Assembly: GCF_001307805.1 (NCBI RefSeq)
Contig: NZ_CP013862.1
Span: forward strand, 1,426,001 to 1,490,000
Source of the DNA: Lentibacillus amyloliquefaciens
GTDB taxonomy: Bacteria; Bacillota; Bacilli; Bacillales; Amphibacillaceae
Reading direction: 5' to 3'
Length of the DNA: 64,000 nt
Under the pieces are notes generated by a model. It was not told where the DNA came from. It was given only the letters and a program-made list of their open reading frames with translations, and made no database searches. The translations under genes were made by a program, and so were the position numbers. Each line of letters starts with the position of its first letter. Within the stretch, counting starts at the first letter, position 1. Below, one piece after another: positions 13,130 to 23,187 of this stretch.

Positions 13130-13438
13130 CTAGACAATGACTTCTCCATCCCAATTCTGCATGCCGCCTTCCATATTAGGAGCTTTGAAATCATGCTCAT
13201 CAAGGAACGATGCAACCATCATACTTCTTCTGCCCGATCGGCAAACAAGAATGTAATGGTTATCTTTATTGAGTTCATTTGTGGAATGAGGGTTTTCTCA
13301 AGCGGAAGATGCTGGGGCATTTTCAATCATTCCTTGTTGAACTTCGTCATCTTCCCGAACATCTATAACCACTGTATTATCGTCATCTTTCATCACCCTT
13401 CTTACTTCATCAGGCGTTACTGTATTAATATGATCCAT
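13130..13438 (-). pseudogene. Rhodanese-like protein, disrupted by paired frameshifts
   Basis: The frame starts at an ATG (13436-13438) behind an AAGGAG site and reads as a single-domain rhodanese: VTPDEVRRV, then VVIDVREDDEVQQGMIEN. Codon 47 is an in-frame TGA (13298-13300). In the next frame the missing family segment QHLPLEK can be read just there, and after it the original frame resumes with HYILVCRSGRRS, holding the active-site Cys loop, and EGGMQNWDGE to a TAG. The pattern implies one extra base near a CCCC run and one lost base about 25 bases on. It is either a young pseudogene or contains sequencing errors. Confidence 0.75.
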
Positions 13439-13623
13439 GCTTATTCTCCTTAATAACTGGAACGTTCCACAGCATTCGGGTTACAATAAATTTCGCTTAA
13501 TACAAGCAGTTTAAATTGGCTCAAAGTAAATTTTAATTCATTTCTACACTAACCTTTGTTATGAATACGACGCAAATATAAAACACACACTATAGCAACG
13601 TTGATATTTGAGGTGAATGCCAA

Positions 13624-14364
13624 ATGAGGGCTATGGTTATTATGAGTTTCATTGGACTGTTTTTTCCGCTCTTAACCGGTGCTGAGTTAACCGATACTTC
13701 ATTAAAACAGCTTGAGACATTTAATATGGATATAACCGGTGATTCATCAAAAGAAAAAATTAAATTAAACGGGGCGCCTTTTGCTCCTGACTCGGATTAT
13801 TATGCAGAAATAAAAGCCGTCATTTCAGGCAACGATGACCAGCAGTGGAACATTAATTATGAAGGCGGTTATAACCCTGCCATTCAATTTTATGATCTTA
13901 ATCATAATGGTGTGAAAGATTTATTTTATCAAAGTGCTGCAGGCGGAAACAGAGGGTTATATCATTATCATTTACACACTGTGAGTACGAATGAATTGAA
14001 AGAAGTACCCTTGCCGGAGCAGAAAAGTATCAAAGCAAAATTTAAAGATGGATTTAAAGTTGAAATCCAGATCGATCATGAATTGGAGCCTGAGACAGTA
14101 AATGTGAATCATCGTTCTTCGGAATATGAACAACTGGGCATCTATAATGAAAATGGGAAATTACTGGACAGCACAACACCAATCATTGAGCCAATCTCTT
14201 TTTTTGAACCTGTGGAAATCAGTGATCAAAAGGGATACGGTCTGAAAAGCTTTCAGCATATAAGCGGTGCTTATCACGCGGATCTTCTTGGAACTGTCGA
14301 AACACTCTGGTATTATGAACACGATAAATGGATTATTTTGGAAACTGAATGGGTTCCTTCTTAA
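13624..14364 (+). CDS. Secreted protein of unknown function
   Basis: A 246-residue protein with an N-terminal hydrophobic stretch (MVIMSFIGLFFPLLTGA) that reads as a signal peptide, then a soluble beta-rich domain. The motif FYDLNHNGVKDLFY resembles a calcium-binding DxNxNG loop as found in VCBS/FG-GAP-type repeats. A GAGGTGA ribosome-binding site sits 7 bases before the ATG. It is monocistronic, between the rhodanese remnant and leuS. I do not recognise a named family; a role outside the cell membrane is an inference from the signal peptide. Confidence 0.7.
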   Translation: MRAMVIMSFIGLFFPLLTGAELTDTSLKQLETFNMDITGDSSKEKIKLNGAPFAPDSDYYAEIKAVISGNDDQQWNINYEGGYNPAIQFYDLNHNGVKDLFYQSAAGGNRGLYHYHLHTVSTNELKEVPLPEQKSIKAKFKDGFKVEIQIDHELEPETVNVNHRSSEYEQLGIYNENGKLLDSTTPIIEPISFFEPVEISDQKGYGLKSFQHISGAYHADLLGTVETLWYYEHDKWIILETEWVPS

Positions 14365-14426
14365 CAGATCCGGAAAAGATTTCTTTCAACGATTGCTTAA
14401 ACTAAGAAATCTGAAGTCTGAGGTCA

Positions 14427-14446
14427 GACCTTAAAAGACCTTAAAA
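14427..14446. repeat. Tandem 10-bp duplication
   Basis: GACCTTAAAA occurs twice head to tail, inside a wider 7-bp inverted repeat (GAGGTCA at 14420-14426, TGACCTC at 14453-14459), between the secreted-protein gene and the leuS terminator. Confidence 0.6.
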
Positions 14447-14489
14447 CTTCCTTGACCTCTATGACCTTCAACTAAGCTTAGTTATAAAA

Positions 14490-14531
14490 CACATCCCAAA
14501 AGTCAGATTTCACACTGATTTTTGGGATGTG
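14490..14531 (-). terminator. leuS terminator
   Basis: A 17-bp stem (14490-14506 with 14515-14531, one G-T pair) and an 8-base loop. On the minus strand it is followed by TTTTAT. Confidence 0.75.
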
Positions 14532-14556
14532 CTTCAAGTAAAAATCTTTCATTCAT

Positions 14557-16971
14557 TTAATTGGCAACAATATTCACCAGTTTTCCTGGAACCACAATCA
14601 CTTTACGAACCGTTTTCCCTTCAATCAGTTCCTGTATGCGATCATTTTCCAGTGCCTGCTTTTCAAGGTCTTCTTTTGAAATGTCTTTTGCAACATTTAA
14701 TTTGGCACGAACCTTACCCATGATTTGAACCACAATTTCCATCTCGTCCTCAACGAGCTTGGATGCATCATATTCCGGCCATTTTTCATAGGTGATCGTT
14801 TCTTCATGCCCCAGAATATCCCACATTTCCTCAGATAAATGCGGTGCAACCGGGGAAAGCATTTTAACAAAACCTTCAATAGACGCTTTGGGAATTTCAT
14901 CTGCTTTATAAGCTTCATTAATGAATACCATTAATTGAGAAATGCCCGTATTAAAATGCAGGTTTTCAAAATCCTCGGTAACTTTTTTAACCGTTTCATG
15001 ATAGACCTTCTCAAGTGATGCTGCCTCATTTGTGTCCACAATTTTCCCTGACAGTTCTCGTTGTTCATTGACAACGAGGCGCCATACGCGGTCCAAAAAG
15101 CGTCGTGCACCATCCAGACCATTCGTTGACCAGGCAACAGCTGCATCAAGCGGTCCCATAAACATTTCATACAAGCGCAATGTATCAGCGCCATGAGACG
15201 TGACAATATCATCCGGATTGATGACATTTCCTTTGGATTTACTCATTTTTTCATTGCCTTCACCGAGAATCATACCTTGGTTAAATAATTTCTGGAACGG
15301 CTCTTTTGTCGCAACCACACCAATGTCATATAAAAATTTATGCCAGAACCGGGCGTACAGTAAATGAAGCACCGCATGTTCCGCGCCGCCAATATAAATA
15401 TCAATCGGCAGCCATTCTTCCAGTGCCTTCGGATCAGCCAGCTCATCCGGGTTGTTAGGATCCACAAAGCGCAGGAAATACCAGCAGCTGCCGGCCCATT
15501 GCGGCATTGTATTTGTTTCACGACGGCCTTTCACACCGGTTTTCGGATCAGTTACATTGACCCAGTCGCTGTTGGCCAGTGGCGATTCCCCGGTTCCGGA
15601 CGGTTTGATTTCATCCATTTCCGGCAATTCCAGCGGCAGATCCTCTTCCGGAACCGCACTCATCGTTCCGTCTTCCCAATGAATAATCGGAATCGGCTCT
15701 CCCCAATAACGCTGTCTGGAAAACAGCCAATCACGGAGGCGGTAAGTCACTTTTCCGGTTCCTTTATTATTTTCCTCAAGCCAATCAATCATTTTGACGA
15801 TAGCATCATCTTTCATCAAGCCGTTCAGGAAATCGGAATTAACAATTTCACCGTCATCAACATAAGCTTCCTTCGATAGATCACCACCAGCAACAACTTC
15901 TTTGATCGGCAGTTCAAATTTTTGCGCAAATTCATAGTCACGCTCATCATGACCGGGAACTGCCATAATTGCTCCGCTTCCATAACTCATCAGAACATAA
16001 TCGGCAATCCAGATCGGCATTCTTTCATTGTTTACAGGGTTAATGGCATATGCACCTGTAAATGCGCCGGTTTTTTCTTTGGCCAGGTCTGTACGCTCCA
16101 AGTCAGATTTAGTTTCAATCTGCTTCCAATAGGCATTCACAGTATCCTGCTGATCGCGGGTTACAATTTTATCAACCAGCGGATGTTCAGGTGCAAACAC
16201 AGCATAAGTCGCTCCAAATAATGTATCAGGGCGCGTGGTGAAAGCCGTGAATTGTTCATCATGGCCTTCAATGCCGAACGTAATTTCAGCACCTTCAGAA
16301 CGTCCGATCCAATTGCGCTGCATATCTTTAATACTTTCCGGCCAGTCCAGTTCTTCCAGATCTTCCAGCAGTCTGTCTGCATAGGCAGTAATTTTCAGCA
16401 TCCACTGCTTCATCGGCTTTCGGACAACCGGATGGTCGCCCCGCTCACTTTTACCGTCAATTACTTCTTCGTTTGCAAGTACGGTTCCAAGTGCCGGGCA
16501 CCAGTTAACGGGGATTTCATCCATATATGCCAGGCCTTTTTCATACAGTTTTGCAAAAATCCACTGGGTCCATTTGTAGTATTCGGGATCAGTTGTGTTA
16601 ATTTCACGATCCCAGTCGTAGGAAAAACCCAATTCTTTAATTTGCCGTTTAAATGTTGCAATATTGTGTTCAGTGAATGCAGCCGGGCTGTTGCCTGTAT
16701 CAATGGCATATTGCTCTGCCGGCAGTCCAAATGCATCCCATCCCATCGGGTGAAGCACTTCATAGCCCTGCATCCGTTTCATCCGGGAAAAAATATCGGT
16801 TGCCGTATAGCCTTCAGGATGCCCGACATGGAGACCTGCACCTGATGGATATGGAAACATATCAAGTGCGTATACTTTTTCCTTATTTGAAAATGTATTC
16901 GTTTTAAACGTTTTATTGTCAGCCCAATATTCTTGCCATTTTGCTTCAATTTCCTGATGATTGAAACTCAT
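14557..16971 (-). CDS. leuS: Leucyl-tRNA synthetase
   Basis: An 804-residue class I synthetase, the B. subtilis length. The HIGH-type motif is HVGH at residues 48-51, followed by PEGYTATD, and the KMSKS loop is exact. The CP1 editing domain is present with its threonine-rich [14 protein letters not shown] region. It charges tRNA-Leu with leucine. A GGAGG site precedes the ATG. A T-box leader with a CUC specifier lies immediately upstream, so expression should rise when tRNA-Leu is uncharged. Monocistronic. Confidence 0.97.
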   Translation of the reverse strand: MSFNHQEIEAKWQEYWADNKTFKTNTFSNKEKVYALDMFPYPSGAGLHVGHPEGYTATDIFSRMKRMQGYEVLHPMGWDAFGLPAEQYAIDTGNSPAAFTEHNIATFKRQIKELGFSYDWDREINTTDPEYYKWTQWIFAKLYEKGLAYMDEIPVNWCPALGTVLANEEVIDGKSERGDHPVVRKPMKQWMLKITAYADRLLEDLEELDWPESIKDMQRNWIGRSEGAEITFGIEGHDEQFTAFTTRPDTLFGATYAVFAPEHPLVDKIVTRDQQDTVNAYWKQIETKSDLERTDLAKEKTGAFTGAYAINPVNNERMPIWIADYVLMSYGSGAIMAVPGHDERDYEFAQKFELPIKEVVAGGDLSKEAYVDDGEIVNSDFLNGLMKDDAIVKMIDWLEENNKGTGKVTYRLRDWLFSRQRYWGEPIPIIHWEDGTMSAVPEEDLPLELPEMDEIKPSGTGESPLANSDWVNVTDPKTGVKGRRETNTMPQWAGSCWYFLRFVDPNNPDELADPKALEEWLPIDIYIGGAEHAVLHLLYARFWHKFLYDIGVVATKEPFQKLFNQGMILGEGNEKMSKSKGNVINPDDIVTSHGADTLRLYEMFMGPLDAAVAWSTNGLDGARRFLDRVWRLVVNEQRELSGKIVDTNEAASLEKVYHETVKKVTEDFENLHFNTGISQLMVFINEAYKADEIPKASIEGFVKMLSPVAPHLSEEMWDILGHEETITYEKWPEYDASKLVEDEMEIVVQIMGKVRAKLNVAKDISKEDLEKQALENDRIQELIEGKTVRKVIVVPGKLVNIVAN

Positions 16972-17062
16972 TTTGTTCTTCCTCCTTATTCATTTGTAAC
17001 AATACGAATAGCAAACATCTTCTGCTTTTTATAAAACCAGCATAAGCTTGCCTAATAAAAAA

Positions 17063-17282
17063 AGCTACTCATCCCCGATAAAAGGGACGAGAAGCTTATC
17101 TCCCGCGGTACCACCCAAATTAACACAACATGTGCTCACTTGTTTCCTTAACGCGGGTTTGACGGCAAAGACTACTGACGTTCATCTTTGCAACTTTAAG
17201 GTGAGTTCAAAAACGTCTCAGGAACAGTTTTCACCAGCCACTGCCTCGCTTCACCTGAGAAAAGTTAATTACTAATCCTTTT
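17063..17282 (-). promoter_or_regulatory. T-box riboswitch of leuS, specifier CUC (Leu)
   Basis: The minus strand carries the invariant T-box GGGTGGTACCGCGGGA (complement of 17101-17116), which pairs with the tRNA acceptor end. Upstream, the specifier region reads GAACTCACC with CTC (complement of 17203-17205), a leucine codon. Downstream is the terminator: AGCTTCTCGTCCC (complement of 17084-17096) pairs with GGGATGAGTAGCT (complement of 17063-17075), followed by seven T. Uncharged tRNA-Leu should favour the antiterminator. Confidence 0.93.
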
Positions 17283-17334
17283 CAATGTTATTGCTTAATA
17301 GAATTGTTCAAAAAAGGCGATAATTGTACAACGA

Positions 17335-17363
17335 ATTTTAACCAATACGGTTAGCTTTGTCAA
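17335..17363 (-). promoter_or_regulatory. leuS promoter
   Basis: TTGACA (17358-17363), a 17-base spacer and TAAAAT (17335-17340) on the minus strand, about 50 bases before the T-box stem I. Confidence 0.8.
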
Positions 17364-17403
17364 GGTACATTAGTTTCCTGTTCTTCCCATTACAAGGTGT
17401 TCA

Positions 17404-17412
17404 TGCTAAAAT
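17404..17412 (+). promoter_or_regulatory. Possible extended -10 promoter of mnmM
   Basis: TGCTAAAAT is an extended -10 about 50 bases before the mnmM start codon. A convincing -35 was not found. Confidence 0.35.
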
Positions 17413-17460
17413 AAAAATACTATTTATTCAGCGCAATATAAAGGAGCACAAAACAAAGCT

Positions 17461-18030
17461 ATGATAAAAGGAATTATAAACTACTCACATTATTTAATGG
17501 AAGAAGCCGTCAAGAAAGGCGATACAGTTATCGATGCGACGTGCGGCAACGGCCATGACACCATTTTTCTGAGTCAGCTGGTCGGGGAAGATGGCCATGT
17601 TTTCGGATTTGACATCCAGGAACAGGCCATTCTGAATACCAAGGCTCGTCTTGTCCGGAACAAGCTAACAAATGCCACAGTTATTAACGACAGCCACAGC
17701 AATTTCATGCATCACATGCCTGTGGATAAACTGACTCGGCTTGGCGGAGCAATTTTTAACCTGGGATACCTTCCCGGAAGCGACAAATCAGTCATCACCC
17801 ATAGTGAATCAACGATATTGGCAATTGAAGGCATCATTTCCCATTTGAAACAAAATGGCATTGTCGTTCTTGTCGTCTATCACGGTCATGAAGGCGGAGA
17901 GGAAGAACGGGAGCAATTGATGAAATATGTCCGGCTGCTGGACCAGAAACTGTATCATGTTCTGTGCTATGGCTTCATCAATCAAAAGAACGATCCGCCA
18001 TTCATTTTGGCCATCCAAAAAAGAAATTAA
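17461..18030 (+). CDS. mnmM: MnmM (YtqB), tRNA wobble-uridine methyltransferase
   Basis: A 189-residue class I SAM-dependent methyltransferase with the motif I loop DATCGNGHDT (residues 25-34) and the FNLGYLPG motif where the rRNA-methylase-like family has its substrate loop. B. subtilis YtqB has been shown to methylate nm5 to mnm5 in the mnm5s2U wobble base of tRNA, working after MnmEG. The best ribosome-binding site (AAAGGAG) is 13 bases before the ATG, longer than usual. It is monocistronic, with a terminator shared in space with the converging ytpB. Confidence 0.85.
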   Translation: MIKGIINYSHYLMEEAVKKGDTVIDATCGNGHDTIFLSQLVGEDGHVFGFDIQEQAILNTKARLVRNKLTNATVINDSHSNFMHHMPVDKLTRLGGAIFNLGYLPGSDKSVITHSESTILAIEGIISHLKQNGIVVLVVYHGHEGGEEEREQLMKYVRLLDQKLYHVLCYGFINQKNDPPFILAIQKRN

Positions 18031-18038
18031 ACATTGAT

Positions 18039-18063
18039 AACCCGGATTCAATTCCGGGTTTTT
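18039..18063 (+). terminator. mnmM terminator
   Basis: AACCCGGA (18039-18046) pairs with TCCGGGTT (18053-18060), then T-rich. The converging ytpB stop codon lies in this hairpin. Confidence 0.85.
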
Positions 18064-19118
18064 GTCATACGGTGGTAAAGCTTTGTATTCCAATGGAAAA
18101 AACGTGCTTTATATCCGCTTATCTGCAGCAAATTATCAGTAATGGTCATTCCGCCATCAAGCTTCTTTGTTTTCGGGTCACCAAGATAAAGACCTACAAG
18201 CCCGTGATGAACCATTTCATGAAAACGCCGGTCGGGCAGCTGCTGCACCTGATGATCAGCTTGCTCAATGAAATACATAAACCGCTTTTGCATCAGCTCG
18301 GGATTATCGTAATAACTGCAAAAATTCAAATCACCTTCAACCCTGTCCTCTTCCTGATCAATATAATAATCCAGCAAAATATGCAGCCCTTGCACAAATG
18401 GAAAATAGCTTTCAATAATTTTATCCGCCAATTCCGCGGACATACCATTCAGAGCATAGGAAACGAGGCAAAATATCCCCAGTGTAGAGCCGGCAGCTGC
18501 TGAAAATTCATACCAAAACAGTGATGAATCATCGGCTTCTTCTTTATACCAGTTGATAAGCCTCGAAATCCGCTCTTCTTGTTTCACATGTTTATGTACC
18601 TGCAAATCACTGTATAATCGTTCGAGTTCCAATACATGACCGCCGATAACATCATACGCGTCAAGGCGCCGCATGGTTCGCTGGCATGTTCGTACCAGGT
18701 CAGCTAAGTACTCCCCGTCTGACTGCTCATCACGCAAGGCATAATAATTCTGGATCGGGTTTTGCCTGCTTAAAGCGTCAGACATCGCCTCATGAAGCTG
18801 CTGAAAATCGTCCGGATCAAGCGATGTGCTCCGGTCACATAAGTTGTCAAGGTAATCACTGATGGTCTGATAAGCGACAATAAACGTGATGGCTTCCCGC
18901 CACCTGAAGCCTGACAGGAGTGCATAAACAGCACCTCCCAGGCAATGAAACCGTTTTGATTCAATGCTTGCTAAAGCCTGCTGTCTTAATTCTTCATTGG
19001 GAATTGCTCCAGCGCGTTTTTGCCAAAAATTCAATTCTGCATTAACGGCCGGAAAAATTTTACGATAGACTGCTGTCATTAATGTAAACGGCGTTTTCGG
19101 TATGGTGTAAGCCAACAC
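18048..19118 (-). CDS. ytpB: YtpB, tetraprenyl-beta-curcumene synthase (DUF2600)
   Basis: A 356-residue protein of the DUF2600 family. B. subtilis YtpB is a class IB terpene synthase that cyclises all-trans-heptaprenyl diphosphate to tetraprenyl-beta-curcumene, the precursor of C35 terpenes. The Asp-rich motif DYLDNLCDR (residues 88-96) is present, and a later YYIDQEEDRVEGD block may be a second metal site. The start is GTG (19116-19118) five bases after GGAGG; the ATG just upstream is out of frame. Converges on mnmM. Confidence 0.87.
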   Translation of the reverse strand: MLAYTIPKTPFTLMTAVYRKIFPAVNAELNFWQKRAGAIPNEELRQQALASIESKRFHCLGGAVYALLSGFRWREAITFIVAYQTISDYLDNLCDRSTSLDPDDFQQLHEAMSDALSRQNPIQNYYALRDEQSDGEYLADLVRTCQRTMRRLDAYDVIGGHVLELERLYSDLQVHKHVKQEERISRLINWYKEEADDSSLFWYEFSAAAGSTLGIFCLVSYALNGMSAELADKIIESYFPFVQGLHILLDYYIDQEEDRVEGDLNFCSYYDNPELMQKRFMYFIEQADHQVQQLPDRRFHEMVHHGLVGLYLGDPKTKKLDGGMTITDNLLQISGYKARFFHWNTKLYHRMTKTRN

Positions 19119-19203
19119 CCATTCCTCCGATCATTCGCTGCAAACGTGAAATTTTTGCTATACTGCTAATTATAATATCACCATATTTTTAAGGGGGATT
19201 CAA

Positions 19204-19713
19204 ATGATTCAGCCATATAAATATCATTACCCGGATATCCATGAATCTGTTTTTATTGCCGATGATGCAACGGTCATTGGTGATGTGACAATCGATGAAC
19301 AGTCAAGCATATGGTTTAAAACCGTCATTCGCGGGGATGTCGCACCAACCAGGATTGGAAAAGGCGTGAGTATTCAAGATTTATCCATGGTCCATCAAAG
19401 TCCTGATTTGCCGATAACAGTAGAAGATTATGTGACAGTTGGCCACCAGGTGACATTGCATGGCTGCACTGTCCGCAAACACGCTTTGATCGGTATGGGA
19501 TCACTCATTCTCGATGGTGCTGAAATCGGCGAGCATGCTTTTGTCGGAGCAGGAAGCCTGGTGCCGCCGGGTAAAAAGATACCACCACAAACACTTGCTC
19601 TTGGCAGACCTGCTAAAGTTGTCCGCGAATTGACTGAAGACGATTATCAGGAGATGGAACGCGTTTATAAATCGTATATTGAAAAAGGACAGTACTATAA
19701 AGCGAAACTTTAA
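19204..19713 (+). CDS. ytoA: YtoA, gamma-carbonic anhydrase-like hexapeptide-repeat protein
   Basis: A 169-residue left-handed beta-helix protein built from hexapeptide repeats (for example VIGDVT, IGMGSL, VGAGSL). The gamma-carbonic anhydrase zinc ligands are matched by the histidines in MVHQSPD and VGHQVTLHG. Catalysis has not been shown for all members, so carbonic anhydrase activity is probable rather than certain. A GGGGGA site precedes the ATG. Monocistronic, ending at a hairpin shared with asnB. Confidence 0.85.
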   Translation: MIQPYKYHYPDIHESVFIADDATVIGDVTIDEQSSIWFKTVIRGDVAPTRIGKGVSIQDLSMVHQSPDLPITVEDYVTVGHQVTLHGCTVRKHALIGMGSLILDGAEIGEHAFVGAGSLVPPGKKIPPQTLALGRPAKVVRELTEDDYQEMERVYKSYIEKGQYYKAKL

Positions 19714-19760
19714 TCAGCAGAGGATTCCTCTCATCAAACAACAGAACCTTTTTCAAACAG

Positions 19761-19800
19761 AAAGCAGGGGATAAGGCCCAACGCCATCATCCCCTGCTTT
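19761..19800. terminator. Shared terminator of ytoA and asnB
   Basis: A 12-bp perfect stem (AAAGCAGGGGAT at 19761-19772 with ATCCCCTGCTTT at 19789-19800) between converging genes. The T tracts are short on both sides. Confidence 0.6.
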
Positions 19801-19825
19801 ACGAGTGTATAATATATTGAATTTA

Positions 19826-21709
19826 TTATACAACAGATGCAACCGCCAAATCAGGCTGGCTCAATTCAGTTGCACCAAATTTTTTCTCCACAAATATCTG
19901 ATGCCACAGCATAAACATAAGAACAGTCCATATTTTACGACTGTAATCTGCTTTACCTTGACAGTGGGCTTCAAGCAAGTCAAGCACATACGACTTATAC
20001 AGCAGATGATCCGTCTCACTTTCATCAATGAGCTGTTTCGCCCAATCATAAAGCTCGTTTTTCAGCCAGTGACGAATCGGTACGGGGAACCCGAGTTTTT
20101 TCCGGTGCAGCACATGGTCAGGGATAATCCCGCGGGAAGCTTCGCGTAAAATATTTTTCGTTGTACCATTGGCAATTTTCATATCAACCGGTATGCCGCT
20201 TGCCACTCGGAATACTTCCTTATCCAAAAACGGTACACGCAATTCAAGCGAGTTCGCCATCGTCATCTTATCTGCTTTTAATAGAATGTCGCCGCGCAGC
20301 CATGTATGGATATCAACATACTGCATCTGGTTTACAAGCGGATAATCGTTGACATAGTCGAATAGACCCCGGGTAATTTGCTGGTACCGCAATTCCTGTT
20401 TCCAGCATTTCAGGAGACCTTCTTTCTCCGAGTCCTCAAATATTTTGGCATTTCCGATATAACGTTCACGTAATGGGGTTGTCCCGCGTTCAAGAAAACT
20501 TTTGCCGCGTACACCTTCAGGGATAGTCTCAGCTACCCTTGCCAGAAGATTTTTCACCGGACCTGGTATCGAATCAAACATTTTCAGTGATTCCGGTTCA
20601 CGATAAATGTTATATCCGCCGAACAACTCATCGGAACCTTCGCCGGAGAGTGTGACTTTGACGTGTTTGCGCGCCTCCCGGGATACAAAATACAACGGGA
20701 TGCAAGCAGGATCTGCCAGAGGATCGTCCATATGCCACATGATTTTTGGCAAATTCGCCACAAACTCCTCAGGTGAAATAATATAGGATATATTTTCGAC
20801 CCCCAGTTTATCGGTGGTTTCTTTGGCGGCATCGATTTCCGAATAGCCTTCACGTTCAAACCCGACCGAAAATGTCTTGATATTCGGGTTGATCTCTTTG
20901 GCGATCGCCACTATAAGCGTCGAATCAATACCGCCGGATAGAAATGACCCGACCGGCACATCACTGCGCATATGCACTTTCACCGAATCATACATGGCCT
21001 CTTGAATACGGCTGACCCAATTTTGTTTTTCCATCACTACCGGTCTGAACGTCGCATGCCAATAGCGATGGAAAGAAATAGGCTGAGCCGGTTTTTTTAC
21101 AAAATAATGACCGGCCTCAACTTTTTTGATCCCTTCTGTCATCGTCAATGGCTCCGGAACATATTGAAAACTTAAGTAATGCTGCAATGCTTCCGGGTCA
21201 ATTGCTTCGTTCTCCATCATTAATGTCATACTCTTTTTTTCTGATGTGAACATTGTTGCGTCTTCTGTTTCCCGGTAAAATAACGGCTTAATGCCAAACG
21301 GATCACGTGCGCCATAGATTGTTTCCTCTTCCTTGTCCCATACGAGAATCGAGAACATACCGCGCAAATATTGAAACGCCGCTTCTTTATGTTTTGCAAC
21401 TAATGCAGCAATCACTTCCGTATCCCATTCCGTTTTAAACCTGAATCCCTGCTCGATTAAATCACTGCGCAGTTCAATATAATTATAGATTTCGCCATTA
21501 AAGATAAGTATGATTTTTTCATCATGATAACTTAACGGCTGTGCGCCGCTGTCAATATCTATGAAGCTCAGCCGCCTGAATCCGAACGATACATAATCGT
21601 CATGGTAAAACCCTTCATCATCAGGTCCTCTGTGAAGCATGTCATTATTTTGCTGTTGTTCATTTGGTGTCACGGGGTTATTTCGGAGTATACCAATAAA
21701 ACTGCACAT
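19826..21709 (-). CDS. asnB: Asparagine synthase (glutamine-hydrolysing), AsnB type
   Basis: A 627-residue two-domain enzyme. The N-terminal class II glutaminase begins with Cys2 and carries HRGPDDEG, FNGEIYNY and the FGFRRLS loop. The C-terminal synthetase domain has the PP-loop SGGIDSTL and SGEGSDELFGGY. It makes asparagine from aspartate, glutamine and ATP; the closest B. subtilis relative, AsnB (YtnA), has been linked to amidation of peptidoglycan meso-diaminopimelate and lies beside metK. The N-terminus reads MCSFIG where most relatives have MCGFVG. A GAGGG site precedes the ATG. Confidence 0.93.
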   Translation of the reverse strand: MCSFIGILRNNPVTPNEQQQNNDMLHRGPDDEGFYHDDYVSFGFRRLSFIDIDSGAQPLSYHDEKIILIFNGEIYNYIELRSDLIEQGFRFKTEWDTEVIAALVAKHKEAAFQYLRGMFSILVWDKEEETIYGARDPFGIKPLFYRETEDATMFTSEKKSMTLMMENEAIDPEALQHYLSFQYVPEPLTMTEGIKKVEAGHYFVKKPAQPISFHRYWHATFRPVVMEKQNWVSRIQEAMYDSVKVHMRSDVPVGSFLSGGIDSTLIVAIAKEINPNIKTFSVGFEREGYSEIDAAKETTDKLGVENISYIISPEEFVANLPKIMWHMDDPLADPACIPLYFVSREARKHVKVTLSGEGSDELFGGYNIYREPESLKMFDSIPGPVKNLLARVAETIPEGVRGKSFLERGTTPLRERYIGNAKIFEDSEKEGLLKCWKQELRYQQITRGLFDYVNDYPLVNQMQYVDIHTWLRGDILLKADKMTMANSLELRVPFLDKEVFRVASGIPVDMKIANGTTKNILREASRGIIPDHVLHRKKLGFPVPIRHWLKNELYDWAKQLIDESETDHLLYKSYVLDLLEAHCQGKADYSRKIWTVLMFMLWHQIFVEKKFGATELSQPDLAVASVV

Positions 21710-21876
21710 AAGCTTATCCCTCTTTTTTCATTCATGATTATAAACTTTTCACTATTACTGGTTATGTCTCTGTCAGAAATCATTCCGAGATGTATAGTTG
21801 ACGATTCGGATCAATTTTTGTTTCAGGTTTATTACATTTTCAGCTTTAAAAAATACTCGCTTGAAGACAATAAAAA

Positions 21877-21922
21877 ATTGGCAGGTATGAGTCTGGTTCA
21901 AACATTACTCATACCTGCCAAT
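21877..21922 (-). terminator. metK terminator
   Basis: A 16-bp perfect stem (21877-21892 with 21907-21922) with a 14-base loop, followed on the minus strand by six T. It is one of the strongest hairpins in the window. Confidence 0.88.
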
Positions 21923-21981
21923 CAAAGCATAATATTGAGGTACCTTATTCGTCCTTACTGTTTATTCGTTATCCCATTCTC

Positions 21982-23187
21982 TTATGCTTTACTTTTCACG
22001 AGTGCTTCCAATTCTTCCACTTTATCAGTTTTTTCCCAGGGAAATAACGTATCTGTTCTGCCAAAATGGCCGTATGCAGCCGTTTTTTTATAAATTGGCT
22101 TTTGCAGATCGAGCATCCGGATAATCCCGGCCGGACGAAGGTCAAAGATTTTCCGGATTGCACTGACAAGCGTTTCTTCATCCACAGTGCCCGTCCCGGA
22201 GGTATTAATGGAAATCGAAACAGGTTCAGCCACCCCGATTGCATAAGCAAGCTGTACTTCACACGTTTTTGCTAAGCCGGCTGCCACAATATTTTTAGCC
22301 ACATACCGGGCTGCATAAGCAGCAGAGCGGTCAACCTTTGTAAAATCCTTTCCGCTGAATGCGCCGCCGCCGTGACGCGCATAGCCGCCGTATGTGTCAA
22401 CAATGATTTTTCTGCCGGTCAGGCCGGCGTCTCCCTGAGGACCGCCGATCACAAATCGGCCTGTCGGATTAATGATGTATTTCGTCGTTTCATCTAAAAG
22501 ATTTGCAGGCACGACAGGACGAATAACGTGTTCAATCAAATCCTTTTCAATTTGGTCTGTGGAAATATCCTGATGATGCTGGGTTGAGATGACGACTGTA
22601 TCAACTTTGACAGGCATATCATGTTCGTCATATTCAACGGTGACTTGCGTCTTTCCATCAGGGCGCAAATAATCTAGCACTTGCTCCTTCCGCACATCGG
22701 AAAGCCGTTTTGCCAACTTATGTGCCAGTGAGATCGGAAGCGGCATCAGTTCTTCCGTTTCGTCGCAGGCGAATCCAAACATCAGACCCTGATCACCCGC
22801 TCCAATCGCAGCAATTTCCTCATCACTCGTCTTCCCTTGACGCTCTTCAAGCGCGGTGTCCACACCACCGGCAATATCAGGAGACTGCTCATCAATTGCT
22901 GTCAGTACTGCACACGTATCGGCGTCAAACCCAAATTTTGCCCGGGTATAACCAATATCCTTTATCGTCTTCCTGACAATTGCAGGGATATCCACATATG
23001 TTGTTGTAGTTATTTCACCTGATACGAGTACCATTCCTGTTGTTACAACTGTTTCACAAGCCACGCGGGCATTTGGATCACTTTCTAAAATTTCATCTAA
23101 TATGGCATCTGAAATCTGATCACATATCTTATCCGGATGACCTTCCGTTACCGATTCTGATGTGAACAAACGATTGTTTACAGCCAT
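21982..23187 (-). CDS. metK: S-adenosylmethionine synthetase
   Basis: A 401-residue enzyme that makes S-adenosylmethionine from methionine and ATP. Signatures are [13 protein letters not shown] near the N-terminus, [10 protein letters not shown] and GGGAFSGKD, all canonical. The start is an ATG (23185-23187) with GGGAGG ten bases upstream. The leader carries a SAM-I riboswitch, so SAM should shut off its own synthesis. It lies between asnB and pckA, the B. subtilis order, with pckA divergent. Confidence 0.97.
   Translation of the reverse strand: MAVNNRLFTSESVTEGHPDKICDQISDAILDEILESDPNARVACETVVTTGMVLVSGEITTTTYVDIPAIVRKTIKDIGYTRAKFGFDADTCAVLTAIDEQSPDIAGGVDTALEERQGKTSDEEIAAIGAGDQGLMFGFACDETEELMPLPISLAHKLAKRLSDVRKEQVLDYLRPDGKTQVTVEYDEHDMPVKVDTVVISTQHHQDISTDQIEKDLIEHVIRPVVPANLLDETTKYIINPTGRFVIGGPQGDAGLTGRKIIVDTYGGYARHGGGAFSGKDFTKVDRSAAYAARYVAKNIVAAGLAKTCEVQLAYAIGVAEPVSISINTSGTGTVDEETLVSAIRKIFDLRPAGIIRMLDLQKPIYKKTAAYGHFGRTDTLFPWEKTDKVEELEALVKSKA

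Noticed and set aside
13193-13453. An 86-codon plus-strand frame
   Set aside because: It is antisense to the broken rhodanese gene, which has the ribosome-binding site and the family motifs.
17048-17275. A 75-codon plus-strand frame
   Set aside because: It is the complement of the leuS T-box leader.
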